This document shows, one piece after another, positions 44,318 to 52,587 of a stretch of 64,000 nucleotides of DNA. Position 1 is the first letter of the stretch, and each line of letters begins with the position of its first letter. A program made the translations under genes and the position numbers. The notes beneath the pieces are model-generated. The model saw only the letters and a program-made list of their open reading frames with translations, was not told the origin of the DNA and searched no databases. Origin of the DNA: Sporolactobacillus kofuensis (GTDB lineage: Bacteria > Bacillota > Bacilli > Bacillales > Sporolactobacillaceae); NCBI RefSeq assembly GCF_024125425.1, contig NZ_JAMXWN010000007.1:1-64000 (forward strand), in the 5' to 3' direction.

Positions 44318-44836
44318 TTATCTTGGAGGAAATCCCGGAATACCGATAGGCGGCATAGGAAACCCAAGTCTTTGTTCAAGGGCACGCACACGACGATCTA
44401 AGCTTTGAAGTTCACGCTGAACTTGTTGTTGCTGCCGTTCAACTTGGCGTAATTGCCGCTCAAATTGCTGCTGTTGTTGTTCAACCTGTCGTAACTGCCG
44501 CTGAATTTGTTGTTGTTGTCGTTCAAGTTGGGTTAATCGCCTTTCAATTTGTTGCGGATTAAAAGGCGGTTGAGGTGGACGAGGCGGTTGCTGCATTTGC
44601 CGGTTTTCTAGTGATGTACCGTCCCATTCAAAGCTGTTCTCCTTATAAGGTTCGGTGAATCCTTGCGTTTGTGGAAATGGAAATGCGATCTCTGATGGTG
44701 ATTGAAATGGAAGAGCCGTTGGATCATTCTGAATGGAATACGTAGGTTGCGGATTAATTATTCCTCTTGGTGCTGAAGACGGTTGAAATGCGCTTGCGTC
44801 TGTTGGGATCGATTCGGAATTCGGGCTTGAAAACAT
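44318..44836 (-). CDS. Q-rich coiled-coil protein with Pro-rich ends, unknown function
   Basis: 172-aa product that I cannot assign to a family. Residues 1-75 are polar and low in predicted structure. At 84-95 is a proline cluster (PPRPPQPPFNP). Residues 97-159 are a coiled coil with 14-residue repeats: 104-117 LERQQQQIQRQLRQ, 118-131 VEQQQQQFERQLRQ, 132-145 VERQQQQVQRELQS and a degenerate 146-159. The C-terminus is FPMPPIGIPGFPPR. There is no signal peptide or membrane helix. ATG 44836 follows GGGAGG. Composition recalls spore coat or other self-assembling proteins, but that is only a guess. Confidence 0.75.
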   Translation of the reverse strand: MFSSPNSESIPTDASAFQPSSAPRGIINPQPTYSIQNDPTALPFQSPSEIAFPFPQTQGFTEPYKENSFEWDGTSLENRQMQQPPRPPQPPFNPQQIERRLTQLERQQQQIQRQLRQVEQQQQQFERQLRQVERQQQQVQRELQSLDRRVRALEQRLGFPMPPIGIPGFPPR

Positions 44837-44944
44837 GTTTCTTTCCTCCCTGTACATAATTGGATAACAATCGTTTATAGTCTATGTTCCAAAATGAATT
44901 TTGCCTATAAACGCTTTAATTGATGTAGGGGAGGGAAAAGGTCA

Positions 44945-44972
44945 AATAAAAAGAGCTGTTATTAAACAGCTC
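44945..44972 (-). terminator. ytzE terminator
   Basis: On the minus strand GAGCTGTT pairs with AACAGCTC, followed by TTTTTATTTG. The stop codon of ytzE is in the 5' arm. Confidence 0.88.
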
Positions 44973-45189
44973 ACGATACTTTCACTTTTTTCTTCGTTAC
45001 GGTCCATTGTCCCCTTCTAGGACTTCTGACCAAATCATTATAAGTGAGAATATTCAAGTCTCTTTGCATTGTTCTCTGTGTCATGTCAAATTCTTCAACC
45101 AGCTCTTTCGTCGTGACAGTACCTTGTCTGCGAATAAACAAATAAACGGACCTAACGCGATTTAGCATACGATCAGTTGAAGGACCCAA
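44971..45189 (-). CDS. ytzE: DeoR-type helix-turn-helix regulator YtzE
   Basis: 72-aa protein consisting of only a winged helix-turn-helix of the DeoR kind (VTTKELVEEFDMTQRTMQRDLNIL). It lacks the sugar-binding domain of full DeoR regulators, as does B. subtilis YtzE (71 aa). Targets are unknown. The TTG at 45189 is chosen because GGGAG lies 7 nt upstream and the product starts GPSTDRMLNRVR; a TTG at 45216 and an ATG at 45168 are alternatives. It stands alone on the minus strand. Confidence 0.78.
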   Translation of the reverse strand: MGPSTDRMLNRVRSVYLFIRRQGTVTTKELVEEFDMTQRTMQRDLNILTYNDLVRSPRRGQWTVTKKKVKVS

Positions 45190-45530
45190 ATAACCACTCC
45201 CTAGATTATTTATCAATAAAAGGTATGCCTTCTATTGAGCAAAATATTCAAAAAAGAGTAAAAACAGAGGAGTTTTCACAAGGAAATACTTCCAAATGCT
45301 ATGGGTTAGGAAGATGATGGATCATCTCTATGGTCGCCAACACAGAACCGTGAGACGCCAAAAACCCCTATCAGAGTCATGATGTCATTGAATTATCGAA
45401 TTAAACAATTTAAATATAACTCTTTAATCGAAAAAGTCAAACATTTTATGGAAATTTTATTTCATTTTATTCATTTAGGTTCGTTTATTTAAAATGTTCG
45501 TTGTTTAAGAAATTTTTTCAATCCTTATTT
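45190..45530. other. AT-rich intergenic region upstream of ytzE
   Basis: No gene seen. AT-rich, especially 45400-45520. CGTGAGACGCC near 45351 matches a short piece of the intergenic repeat, but too little to call a copy. Confidence 0.4.
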
Positions 45531-45682
45531 TGTATCAATTATGCTCCGATTGCTCGCTTGCCGCGGGCGCACCGCAAGCCTCCTCGAGCAGGCAAATATC
45601 TGCGGGGTCTCGCTGGTACGCGATCATCTGGAACAGTCCCGCAGGCGTCTCGCATCTTCGCTCATTTTTAAAGAAAAAACCT
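45531..45682 (-). repeat. Structured intergenic repeat, copy A (array 2)
   Basis: Minus-strand copy. TGCTCG pairs with CGAGCA around an inner GCTTGC/GCAAGC stem. CTGCGGG pairs with CCCGCAG around an inner TCGC/GCGA hairpin. It is in the same orientation as cysK, whose 3' end lies to the right. Confidence 0.88.
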
Positions 45683-45723
45683 TAACCTTTAATAATTGGG
45701 CAAAAAACATCCAGTCCTTATTT

Positions 45724-45875
45724 TGTATCAATTATGCTCCGATTGCTCGCTTGCCGCGGGCGCACCGCAAGCCTCCTCGAGCAGGCAAATATCTGCGGGG
45801 TCTCGCTGGTACGCGATCATCTGGAACAGTCCCGCATGCGTCTCACATCTTCGCTCATTTTTAAAGAAAAAACCT
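45724..45875 (-). repeat. Structured intergenic repeat, copy B (array 2)
   Basis: Exactly 193 bp from copy A and nearly identical, including the linker. CCCGCAT replaces CCCGCAG. Confidence 0.88.
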
Positions 45876-45916
45876 TAACCTTTAATAATTGGGCAAAAAA
45901 CATCCAGTCCTTATTT

Positions 45917-46003
45917 TGTATTAATTTTGCTCCGATTGCTCGCTTGCCGCGGGCGTACCGCAAGCCTCCTCGAGCAGGCAAAAGTCTGCGGGGTCTCGCT
46001 GGT
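45917..46003 (-). repeat. Structured intergenic repeat, copy C (array 2), partial
   Basis: Again offset by 193 bp from copy B. Tail and middle are intact, but the head is replaced by unrelated sequence containing TCCTGATTCAGGA. Confidence 0.82.
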
Positions 46004-46069
46004 CCCTGATTCAGGAACGGACTCGCTGAAACACGCGAATTTATACTGTGATCACTCATGTACCCATTT

Positions 46070-46113
46070 AAAAAAGGTGTCTCACAGTCAATTGACTATT
46101 GAGACACCTTTTG
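46070..46113. terminator. Terminator 3' of cysK
   Basis: AAAGGTGTCTCA pairs with TGAGACACCTTT, with an inner AGTCAATTGACT palindrome. It overlaps neither gene and works for cysK on the minus strand, with T-rich flank. Confidence 0.88.
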
Positions 46114-46117
46114 AAAA

Positions 46118-47050
46118 TCAGTGTGGAAATATATCTCCGGATAAATAACGTTCTCCGGTATCGTTAATTATGCATACCACCAATTGTTCCGGCTTAAAGC
46201 GTTTTGCAACTTGCAATGCGACATAGACAGAGGCTCCGGAAGAAGGACCGCACAGAATGCCTTCCTCACTTGCAAGACGTCGCGTTATTTCATAAGCATC
46301 CTCATCCGTGACGTCAATAATTTCATCAACGATCGAAAGATCCATCGTCTTCGGTATAAAGCCGGGGCTCGTGCCTACAATCTTATGCCGACCTGGTTTC
46401 CCGCCAGAATATACCGGTGATCCGGCAGGCTCACAAATATGTACGGTCATATTCGGAAAAGCTTCCTTTAAAGCAGTACCGGCACCTGTTACTGTGCCTC
46501 CGGTACCCGCTGCACCTACGAATGCTACAAGTGGTCGGCCAAGCGTGTGAACGTCTTCAATGATTTCAGGCGCTGTTGTTTTACGATGAGCCTCAGGGTT
46601 AGCCTGATTTTCAAATTGCATCGGCATATAGCTATTAGGAAGTTGCTGTGCAAGTTCCCTTGCTTTCTTAATAGCTCCGGGCATTTTATCTTTTCCAGGA
46701 GTAAGTACGACTTCTGCTCCAAATGCCTTCAGCAAATTAATTCGCTCTTGCGTCATTGTATCCGGCATAACAATGATCGCCTTATATCCACGGGCAACTG
46801 CGGTCATTGCAAGACCGATGCCCATATTCCCGGAAGTGGGTTCAATAACAGTAGCTCCCGGTTTCAGAATACCTTCCCGCTCTGCCTCAAGGATCATGTA
46901 TAAGGCGGCCCGGTCTTTAACGCTTTTGGTGGGATTAAAATTTTCCAGTTTCACATAAATTGTGGCGCCATTTGGATCGGGAAGACGATTCAAGCGTACC
47001 ATAGGCGTATTTCCAACAAGATCATTAATTGATTGGACGACTTTATCCAT
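46118..47050 (-). CDS. cysK: Cysteine synthase family protein (YtkP/CysK)
   Basis: 310-aa PLP enzyme of the O-acetylserine sulfhydrylase family. The PLP lysine is K45 (SVKDR), the substrate loop is TSGNMGIGLA, and the phosphate loop is GAAGTGGTVTGAG. It makes cysteine from O-acetylserine and sulfide, or a related beta-replacement. Its neighbours thpR-ytlQ-ytmP match B. subtilis ytkP (311 aa), so this is probably the YtkP orthologue rather than the main housekeeping CysK. ATG 47050. A TATAAT lies about 70 nt upstream without a good -35. Confidence 0.88.
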   Translation of the reverse strand: MDKVVQSINDLVGNTPMVRLNRLPDPNGATIYVKLENFNPTKSVKDRAALYMILEAEREGILKPGATVIEPTSGNMGIGLAMTAVARGYKAIIVMPDTMTQERINLLKAFGAEVVLTPGKDKMPGAIKKARELAQQLPNSYMPMQFENQANPEAHRKTTAPEIIEDVHTLGRPLVAFVGAAGTGGTVTGAGTALKEAFPNMTVHICEPAGSPVYSGGKPGRHKIVGTSPGFIPKTMDLSIVDEIIDVTDEDAYEITRRLASEEGILCGPSSGASVYVALQVAKRFKPEQLVVCIINDTGERYLSGDIFPH

Positions 47051-47213
47051 ACATACCTCTCTTTTCCTTCTCCGTTCATTTCCATATGGGAAGATGAACC
47101 GAACAATCCTCTTATTATTTCCATTATACAGGAGAAATAGATCATGGGTCGACCGTCGATGGATTATTTCCTAGTAAAAAGGGGCATTTTCTATAATTAA
47201 ATACTTTAATATC

Positions 47214-47242
47214 TTGTAATAACCTTCTAAGACCAGTATGAT
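47214..47242 (+). promoter_or_regulatory. Promoter of thpR-ytlQ-ytmP
   Basis: TTGTAA (47214-47219), 17-nt spacer, TATGAT (47237-47242), 22 nt before the thpR ATG. Confidence 0.6.
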
Positions 47243-47264
47243 CATTGCGAAAGGAATGACAAAT

Positions 47265-47822
47265 ATGTCCGATCATTTTTTTTTAGCTGTTCCGTTACCT
47301 GAACCGATCGCGCTTACGCTCAAACAAACTTCGGAGCAGGTTGCTCCTTATGTGCGCTTTAAACGTTGGACGGATTCTCGTGATTTTCATCTTACCCTGT
47401 TTTTCTTCGGGGCACTTGACGACGCCCAACGATTGACTATTCTCAATGAAATCAAGAGAATTACAGAGCAGTTCTCTCCCTTTTCATTAACACTTTCTCG
47501 TGTGGAGGGATTTGGCGATCCGAATCGGCCACGGGTTCTCTATGCGTCCGTTAAGCACTCCAAAACGCTCATGACGATTCGAGAGCGGCTCGGGGAACCA
47601 TTGGGGGATCATGGAATTCCGATTGACCACCGGACGTTTCATCCACATATCACATTGGCGAAACGGTGGGATGAAGGGATGATGCACAGTCAGCTACAAT
47701 TAGAAAACCTGATGGCTTTGAGTGGCACATGGAAGGTCACTCATGTGTCGCTCTTTAAGGTATGTCCAGGACAACTGCCTCAATATCAATCCGTTGCAGA
47801 GTTTCCCTTTCTGGAAAAATAA
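47265..47822 (+). CDS. thpR: RNA 2',3'-cyclic phosphodiesterase (2H family)
   Basis: 185-aa 2H phosphoesterase with both histidine motifs: H42-L-T-L45 (FHLTLFFFG) and H127-I-T-L130 (FHPHITLAKR). Members open 2',3'-cyclic phosphates or join 2'-5' RNA ends in vitro; the cellular role is unclear. It corresponds to B. subtilis YtlP by synteny. ATG 47265 follows AAAGGA at 9 nt and is preferred over the ATG at 47238, which would start inside the proposed promoter. Confidence 0.9.
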   Translation: MSDHFFLAVPLPEPIALTLKQTSEQVAPYVRFKRWTDSRDFHLTLFFFGALDDAQRLTILNEIKRITEQFSPFSLTLSRVEGFGDPNRPRVLYASVKHSKTLMTIRERLGEPLGDHGIPIDHRTFHPHITLAKRWDEGMMHSQLQLENLMALSGTWKVTHVSLFKVCPGQLPQYQSVAEFPFLEK

Positions 47823-47921
47823 CTACTTTTCAATTGAATGTTTTATACTGGTAATTGACAATTAATTTGTCTTTGAGCACATCCATAAGTGAAGGCTTAG
47901 AACAGTGAAGGTGAACAGAAA

Positions 47922-48713
47922 ATGGCCCAACTCATTAAGGTTAACCAATGTGTATCACGTTATCAGTTGGATTTGCGTGCTTATGCAAATCGATTCACTT
48001 GGTTAAAGAAGAGACGTATGGAAGAGTGGAAAGAAAAGTGGGGAAACACATCAACGATTAAAGACCAATCAGATCGAGACGATAAAGATAATAAATCCAT
48101 AAAAGCTCAGTTTGAAAACTGGTTCTTTGAAAAGCAAGTGGGATGGGCGACACGCACAGCATTTGAAGTATCACAGTCTCCAAAGCATTTGCAAGAGGAA
48201 CACTGGGTACGGAGAATTCTGACCAGAATTAATGACGTCTCGTTTTTTATGTATCAACCTGTGCTACTCACAAAATCAGGTTCTATTCAGCTTGATTCTT
48301 TGATCATCGGCAACGATCTTATTTGTTGCGTACATCCGCTTATTGGAGAACCTGGTCATGTGTTCCAAAGTGTTTCACAAAGAACGTGGTGTGAAATTAC
48401 AAATGGCGGCGCTACAAAACAATTAATCAATCCTTTAATTTCGTTGAGAAGATCTAAAGCTGTAGTTTCTGCTTTTCTGAGAAATCATGGATTGAATGAG
48501 ATGGTGATTAAAACAGCGGTCTATGCACCAGATGGTTACATTGAACAGGTGATGAGCAGTTACGAGACGGATTTTGTTGATCGCCGGAATGAGAGAAAAT
48601 GGTTTGAGTGGCTTGATCAACATGCACTATTATTGAAGAGAGAACAATTGGATGCAGCTGAGATGATTCTTCAACACAGTGAAACCATAGCGGAATCTAG
48701 GGTTGATGACTGA
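47922..48713 (+). CDS. ytlQ: YtlQ-like protein of unknown function
   Basis: 263-aa soluble protein matching B. subtilis YtlQ in position (between ytlP and ytmP) and size. The middle (about 95-180: HWVRRILTRINDVSFFMYQPV, IQLDSLIIGNDLICCVHPLIG) has the spacing of a nuclease-related fold of the NERD or restriction-like kind, including an LDSLII strand where such enzymes carry a metal-binding aspartate. That similarity is weak and by eye only. There is no signal peptide or membrane segment. It lies 99 nt after thpR. Confidence 0.65.
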   Translation: MAQLIKVNQCVSRYQLDLRAYANRFTWLKKRRMEEWKEKWGNTSTIKDQSDRDDKDNKSIKAQFENWFFEKQVGWATRTAFEVSQSPKHLQEEHWVRRILTRINDVSFFMYQPVLLTKSGSIQLDSLIIGNDLICCVHPLIGEPGHVFQSVSQRTWCEITNGGATKQLINPLISLRRSKAVVSAFLRNHGLNEMVIKTAVYAPDGYIEQVMSSYETDFVDRRNERKWFEWLDQHALLLKREQLDAAEMILQHSETIAESRVDD

Positions 48714-48839
48714 GAATCAATCATAATCTCTTAATTTTTTTGATTGTTGATTGAGCAGGAAAGTGGTATATTTTTAGGCATAGTCTGTTTTTTGGAGACG
48801 GAGAACAAGACTGGCTTAGAAAGGCAATGGTGGACTGCT

Positions 48840-49640
48840 TTGATCAGTTTTTTTGATGGCGAAGATTGGGATATTTCTCCGGCAGGAGGACTAACAGGAG
48901 AAGCCTATATGGCAAGTTCCGGGGGAAATAAGCTCTTTATCAAGCGAAATTCTTCCCCTTTTCTTGCTGTCCTTTCTGCAGAGGGAATCGTTCCTAAATT
49001 GCTTTGGACAAGGCGCATGGATAATGGGGATGTGCTTACTGCCCAAAAGTGGATGAACGGAAGAGTGTTGACGCCTAAGGAAATGTCTTCAGAGCAAGTT
49101 GCTGGTCTGCTGAAAAAAATTCACTCTTCTGAACCGCTTCTCTCAATGTTGAGAAGACTTGGGAAAAAACCGGTAACCACACAACACATGTTAAATACCC
49201 TTGTTGATCAGGCAAAGGGGCGACAGGAGACGCGTGCACTCTGTCAAGCGATCAATTTTTTGAAAGATACGGCAGAAATGGCAGAATATCCAATAAAACG
49301 GGTTTGCCATTCGGATATTAATCATAATAACTGGATGCTCAGTCATGATGAGCAACATCTGTATCTTGTTGATTGGGATCAGGCGGTTATTGCAGATCCT
49401 GCTATGGATCTTGCCATGCTCTTGTACTGGTATGTTGAAGAAGATCAGTGGGAGAAATGGCTTGCACTCTACGGGATTGAGTTGAATCACATGCTTCATC
49501 TTCGGCTCCTTTGGCATATGGTAGCGATGACTTTGCGCTTCATGTTTTGGCATCAGGAACATGCTGAAATGAAGAAAATGATCTTGTTCGAAAAAGATTT
49601 ACTATGGTTGAATGAGTATGCTGCAAAGTTTGTACATTAA
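48840..49640 (+). CDS. ytmP: YtmP-like aminoglycoside/choline phosphotransferase family protein
   Basis: About 266-aa kinase-fold protein. The catalytic loop CHSDINHNNWML and the metal-binding DWDQA segment (VDWDQAVIADPAMDLA) are intact, as in choline/thiamine kinases and aminoglycoside phosphotransferases. The natural substrate of YtmP is unknown. The N-terminus is uncertain: the frame is open to 48744 but without a ribosome binding site there. TTG 48840, with GGTGG 6 nt upstream, starts just before the conserved DWDISPAGGLTGEA. ATG 48825 would need a frameshift at the nearby T-run. trmB follows, as in B. subtilis. Confidence 0.8.
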   Translation: MISFFDGEDWDISPAGGLTGEAYMASSGGNKLFIKRNSSPFLAVLSAEGIVPKLLWTRRMDNGDVLTAQKWMNGRVLTPKEMSSEQVAGLLKKIHSSEPLLSMLRRLGKKPVTTQHMLNTLVDQAKGRQETRALCQAINFLKDTAEMAEYPIKRVCHSDINHNNWMLSHDEQHLYLVDWDQAVIADPAMDLAMLLYWYVEEDQWEKWLALYGIELNHMLHLRLLWHMVAMTLRFMFWHQEHAEMKKMILFEKDLLWLNEYAAKFVH

Positions 49641-49883
49641 TCGTACAGACAATTAAGGCGTCAGCATGCGCTGAACAGCCGGATAAAGGGCGACATGAAC
49701 GGGCATCTTTCAGTTGTTTCTGAGGGATGCACTTTTTTGCGATCAGCAGCACTTTAACGATGCCGATGCACTGTGGAAGTTGTTCTTGTAATGGTAAAAT
49801 AAATAATAAACGCAGACAGATAGCATAGAGAAATGTACTGTTCTGTTTATTGATAAATTTTTAAGCTTAAAGGAGCGTTATAC

Positions 49884-50525
49884 ATGAGAGTACGCCATAA
49901 ACCTTGGGCAAGGGGAAAACTTGACCGCCATTCGAATATTGTGATTCAGTCGCCTAGAGATTACAACGGTGAATGGCATGAGGAATTTCATAGAGAGGCG
50001 CCGCTTCATGTAGAGATTGGATCTGGAAAAGGACGTTTTATCACAGGGATGGCTAAGAAGTACCCGAATAACAATTTCGTAGGTATTGAACTACATGAGA
50101 GTGTTATTGTTGGTGCACTAGAGAAATGCTTGGATGATGATCTTAATAATGTCCGATTAATAAATGAAGACGCAAGAGGATTAACGGAGTTTTTTGCTGA
50201 AGACGAAGTGGATGCACTTTATCTCAATTTCTGTGATCCTTGGCCGAAAAATCGTCATGAGAAACGTAGACTCACCTATTCTGCATTCCTTGCTCAATAT
50301 GAGTATGTGTTAAAAAAAGGTGGCATCCTACATTTTAAAACGGATAATCAAGGGTTGTTTGAATACTCACTTGAGAGCTTTTCCAAATATGGATTTACGC
50401 TACAAAACATCAGCCTTGATCTGCATCATGCAAAGGTTAATGATAATGTCGTCACGGAGTATGAAGAAAAATTCTCGGAAAAAGGCCAGCGCATCTATCG
50501 TTGCGAGGCAATATCCAATGAATGA
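49884..50525 (+). CDS. trmB: tRNA (guanine-N7-)-methyltransferase
   Basis: 213-aa SAM-dependent methyltransferase making m7G46 in tRNA. The SAM motif is VEIGSGKGRF (43-52). The family motif FCDPWPKNRHEKRRL (about 116-130) and the C-terminal TDNQGLFEY are present. ATG 49884 follows AAAGGAGCG. It is the B. subtilis YtmQ orthologue by sequence and position. A GC-rich terminator follows directly. Confidence 0.97.
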   Translation: MRVRHKPWARGKLDRHSNIVIQSPRDYNGEWHEEFHREAPLHVEIGSGKGRFITGMAKKYPNNNFVGIELHESVIVGALEKCLDDDLNNVRLINEDARGLTEFFAEDEVDALYLNFCDPWPKNRHEKRRLTYSAFLAQYEYVLKKGGILHFKTDNQGLFEYSLESFSKYGFTLQNISLDLHHAKVNDNVVTEYEEKFSEKGQRIYRCEAISNE

Positions 50526-50530
50526 AACAA

Positions 50531-50566
50531 GGCCCCAAGCGAATAGCAGGGGCCGGTTCTTTTATG
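50531..50566 (+). terminator. trmB terminator
   Basis: GGCCCC pairs with GGGGCC around a 12-nt loop, then GGTTCTTTT. Confidence 0.7.
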
Positions 50567-50600
50567 TTCTTCTTCACTGGATGTACGTCTGATCTTCTCT

Positions 50601-50921
50601 TTATTGCGCTTTAAGTTCCAATAATGATCCTGTATGCGCATCAGCGACAAAATCAAAATGGTGAATGATTCCGTCTTCATCAGAAGTTAGACCGCCTTTG
50701 TACACAAAATGGGTGAAATCGTCTTTAGACCATGACTGAGGGGAAAGGTATATCCATGCCCCATTTATTGGCCATTGTTCGCTTACTGCTTTTTTAACAC
50801 GTGCTAATACGTTTTCTGAACTTAAGGAACCTTTCTTATTAATGAATTGGCATGTGGCAATCCCGGCAAGATAACCGGTAATTGTGCCGACAACTATTGC
50901 TGCACCGAGTCGATTGCTCAT
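50601..50921 (-). CDS. Small membrane-anchored PepSY-like protein
   Basis: 106-aa protein with an N-terminal hydrophobic segment (about 5-22, LGAAIVVGTITGYLAGIAT) and a small extracytoplasmic domain ending VADAHTGSLLELKAQ. That ending is typical of PepSY-type modules (YxxDAxTGxLL). Function is unknown; PepSY domains often bind or inhibit proteases. ATG 50921 follows GGAGG by 7 nt, preferred over the ATG two codons earlier. It is on the opposite strand to trmB and yjjX and is probably its own unit. Confidence 0.72.
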   Translation of the reverse strand: MSNRLGAAIVVGTITGYLAGIATCQFINKKGSLSSENVLARVKKAVSEQWPINGAWIYLSPQSWSKDDFTHFVYKGGLTSDEDGIIHHFDFVADAHTGSLLELKAQ

Positions 50922-51085
50922 GATCATTCCTCCGTTCTACAGTATGTTAGGCAATGGAGATTGGGCCGAAATCAGTCGCAGTCATACCTTAAAAAATAGC
51001 TAAGGTCTTTCTTTTATTTATAGACTTATTTCCGTTCATTGACAAACAAAATCGTTAATCAGATGCAGAAAGAAGGAAATCACTA

Positions 51086-51622
51086 ATGATTATTGGTGTG
51101 GGTACGAAAAATCCGGCAAAAATAGAAGCAGTGAGGCAGCTCATTCAAGAAAGTCACCGTGATGCAAGCATTCGTAGTTTTGATGTACCTTCTGGTGTGT
51201 CTGCCATGCCGATGACTGATCTTGAAACGCGACAAGGTTCAATAAATCGAGCAAAAGCAGTACTCGCTTATGATCAAGAAGTTTCCTTCGGTGTTGGCAT
51301 GGAAGGTGGCGTGGAGGATATCGAAGGAGAGCTGTATCTTTGTAATTGGGCAGCTGCTGCAGACCGTTCCGGACATGTGATCAGTGCCGGCGGTGCAAGA
51401 ATTCTACTCCCTGAACTATTAGCCAAAGGTGTTCGAGCCGGTCAGGAGCTCGGAGACATTGCTGATCTCTATGCGCATCAGAAAAATGTACGCACTCATG
51501 GCGGAACAATTGGCATTTTAACTGAAGGAAGAGTGACTCGAACAGAGATGTTCTTCCATATTCTGAAACTTATTGAAGGTATGTATGCGCATCAGAAAAG
51601 CTTGCAAGATCTGGAAAGCTAA
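51086..51622 (+). CDS. yjjX: Inosine/xanthosine triphosphatase (DUF84, YjjX family)
   Basis: 178-aa NTPase of the DUF84 family, related in fold to HAM1/ITPase. The family start VGTKNPAKIEAVRQ is clear, followed by FDVPSGVSAMPM, the acidic GVGMEGGVE and THGGTIGILTEGRVTR. These enzymes hydrolyse ITP and XTP and so clean the nucleotide pool. ATG 51086 follows AAAGGAAA. It sits where B. subtilis has ytpP, just upstream of ytpQ. Confidence 0.9.
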   Translation: MIIGVGTKNPAKIEAVRQLIQESHRDASIRSFDVPSGVSAMPMTDLETRQGSINRAKAVLAYDQEVSFGVGMEGGVEDIEGELYLCNWAAAADRSGHVISAGGARILLPELLAKGVRAGQELGDIADLYAHQKNVRTHGGTIGILTEGRVTRTEMFFHILKLIEGMYAHQKSLQDLES

Positions 51623-51734
51623 GTGTTTCTGTTAAATTACAAGCTAGTCTATGCTAAACTAATACCATATCTGTTTTAAGAAATTTCTTGTGCCTGAACG
51701 GTGTTCTAGTTGGAAAGAAAAGGAGCTGATGACA

Positions 51735-52547
51735 ATGGACTTAGCGGAAATGATAAAAATCCTTGATCGCCAATTGACTACCGAAGGACGAACGATCCAT
51801 GTGGACAAAGCAAAAGAACACATGCGTATTGAGCAGAGGACAAGCGGACAAGGTGTAAGTCTTTCGCTCTCAGAACTTCTGAGGCGTTATCATGAAGATG
51901 GCGAAGAAGCACTGAATCAGACAATCCTTGCTATTGATCGTGGACTACATGCCATGGCAAGTGCGCCGCATTTGAAGGGAAAGGAAAGCAAAATTTTCCC
52001 GGTAATTCGCTCGGCATCTTTTCCTGACCATACATCGGATGGTCGACGGTTGATTACAAGCGCGCATACTGCTGAAACGAAAATTTTTTATGCACTAGAC
52101 CTCGGCGATGCCTGCCGGCTCATCGATGACCAATTTCTGGATCAGGAAGGTTTGGATGAGCAGTCATTGATCGAATTAGCATCGTTTAACCTAAGTGCCT
52201 TGCCAATAAAAATAAAAAAAGATGTAGTGAAGAACAATACTTTCTATTTTATACACACGAATGATGGTTTTGATGCCAGCCGAATACTGAATCGGAAGCT
52301 GGTCTCAGATATGCAGGCAAAAGCGCATGGAGATTTAACCGTTGCGATTCCACATCAGGATGTATTGATTTTCGGTGATGTTGTGAATCCGGAAGGTTAT
52401 GATATTCTAGCGCAGATGACGATGAAGTTCTATACATCAGGAACTATTAGAATAACCATGCTTCCCTTTATCATTGAAAAAGGGAAACTCGAGCCTATAT
52501 TCATTATGGCCAATAAACGGCCAATGCCGGGTAAATCAAAACGGTAA
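51735..52547 (+). CDS. ytpQ: YtpQ (DUF1444/UPF0354 family)
   Basis: 270-aa soluble protein, the same length as B. subtilis YtpQ (269). It is conserved in Bacillales but of unknown function. Visible features are an N-terminal helical part (LSELLRRYHEDGEEALNQTI) and a beta-rich C-terminal half ending FIMANKRPMPGKSK. ATG 51735 is chosen because AGGAG lies 9 nt upstream; ATG 51729 is too close. It is first in a ytpQ-ytpR-sftA cluster with gaps of about 30-40 nt. Confidence 0.87.
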   Translation: MDLAEMIKILDRQLTTEGRTIHVDKAKEHMRIEQRTSGQGVSLSLSELLRRYHEDGEEALNQTILAIDRGLHAMASAPHLKGKESKIFPVIRSASFPDHTSDGRRLITSAHTAETKIFYALDLGDACRLIDDQFLDQEGLDEQSLIELASFNLSALPIKIKKDVVKNNTFYFIHTNDGFDASRILNRKLVSDMQAKAHGDLTVAIPHQDVLIFGDVVNPEGYDILAQMTMKFYTSGTIRITMLPFIIEKGKLEPIFIMANKRPMPGKSKR

Positions 52548-52587
52548 CATGTAACATGGTATTGCCAATTCTGGAAGGAGTAAAGTG

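Noticed and set aside
45330-45375. Further copy of the intergenic repeat
   Set aside because: Only GTGAGACGCC matches, and the flanks are unrelated.
45541-46009. Short reading frames encoding MLRLLACRGRTASLLEQ-type peptides in the repeat copies
   Set aside because: They recur only because the DNA is repeated, have no ribosome binding site, and the copies elsewhere are disrupted. The conserved feature is the stem-forming DNA, not the peptide.
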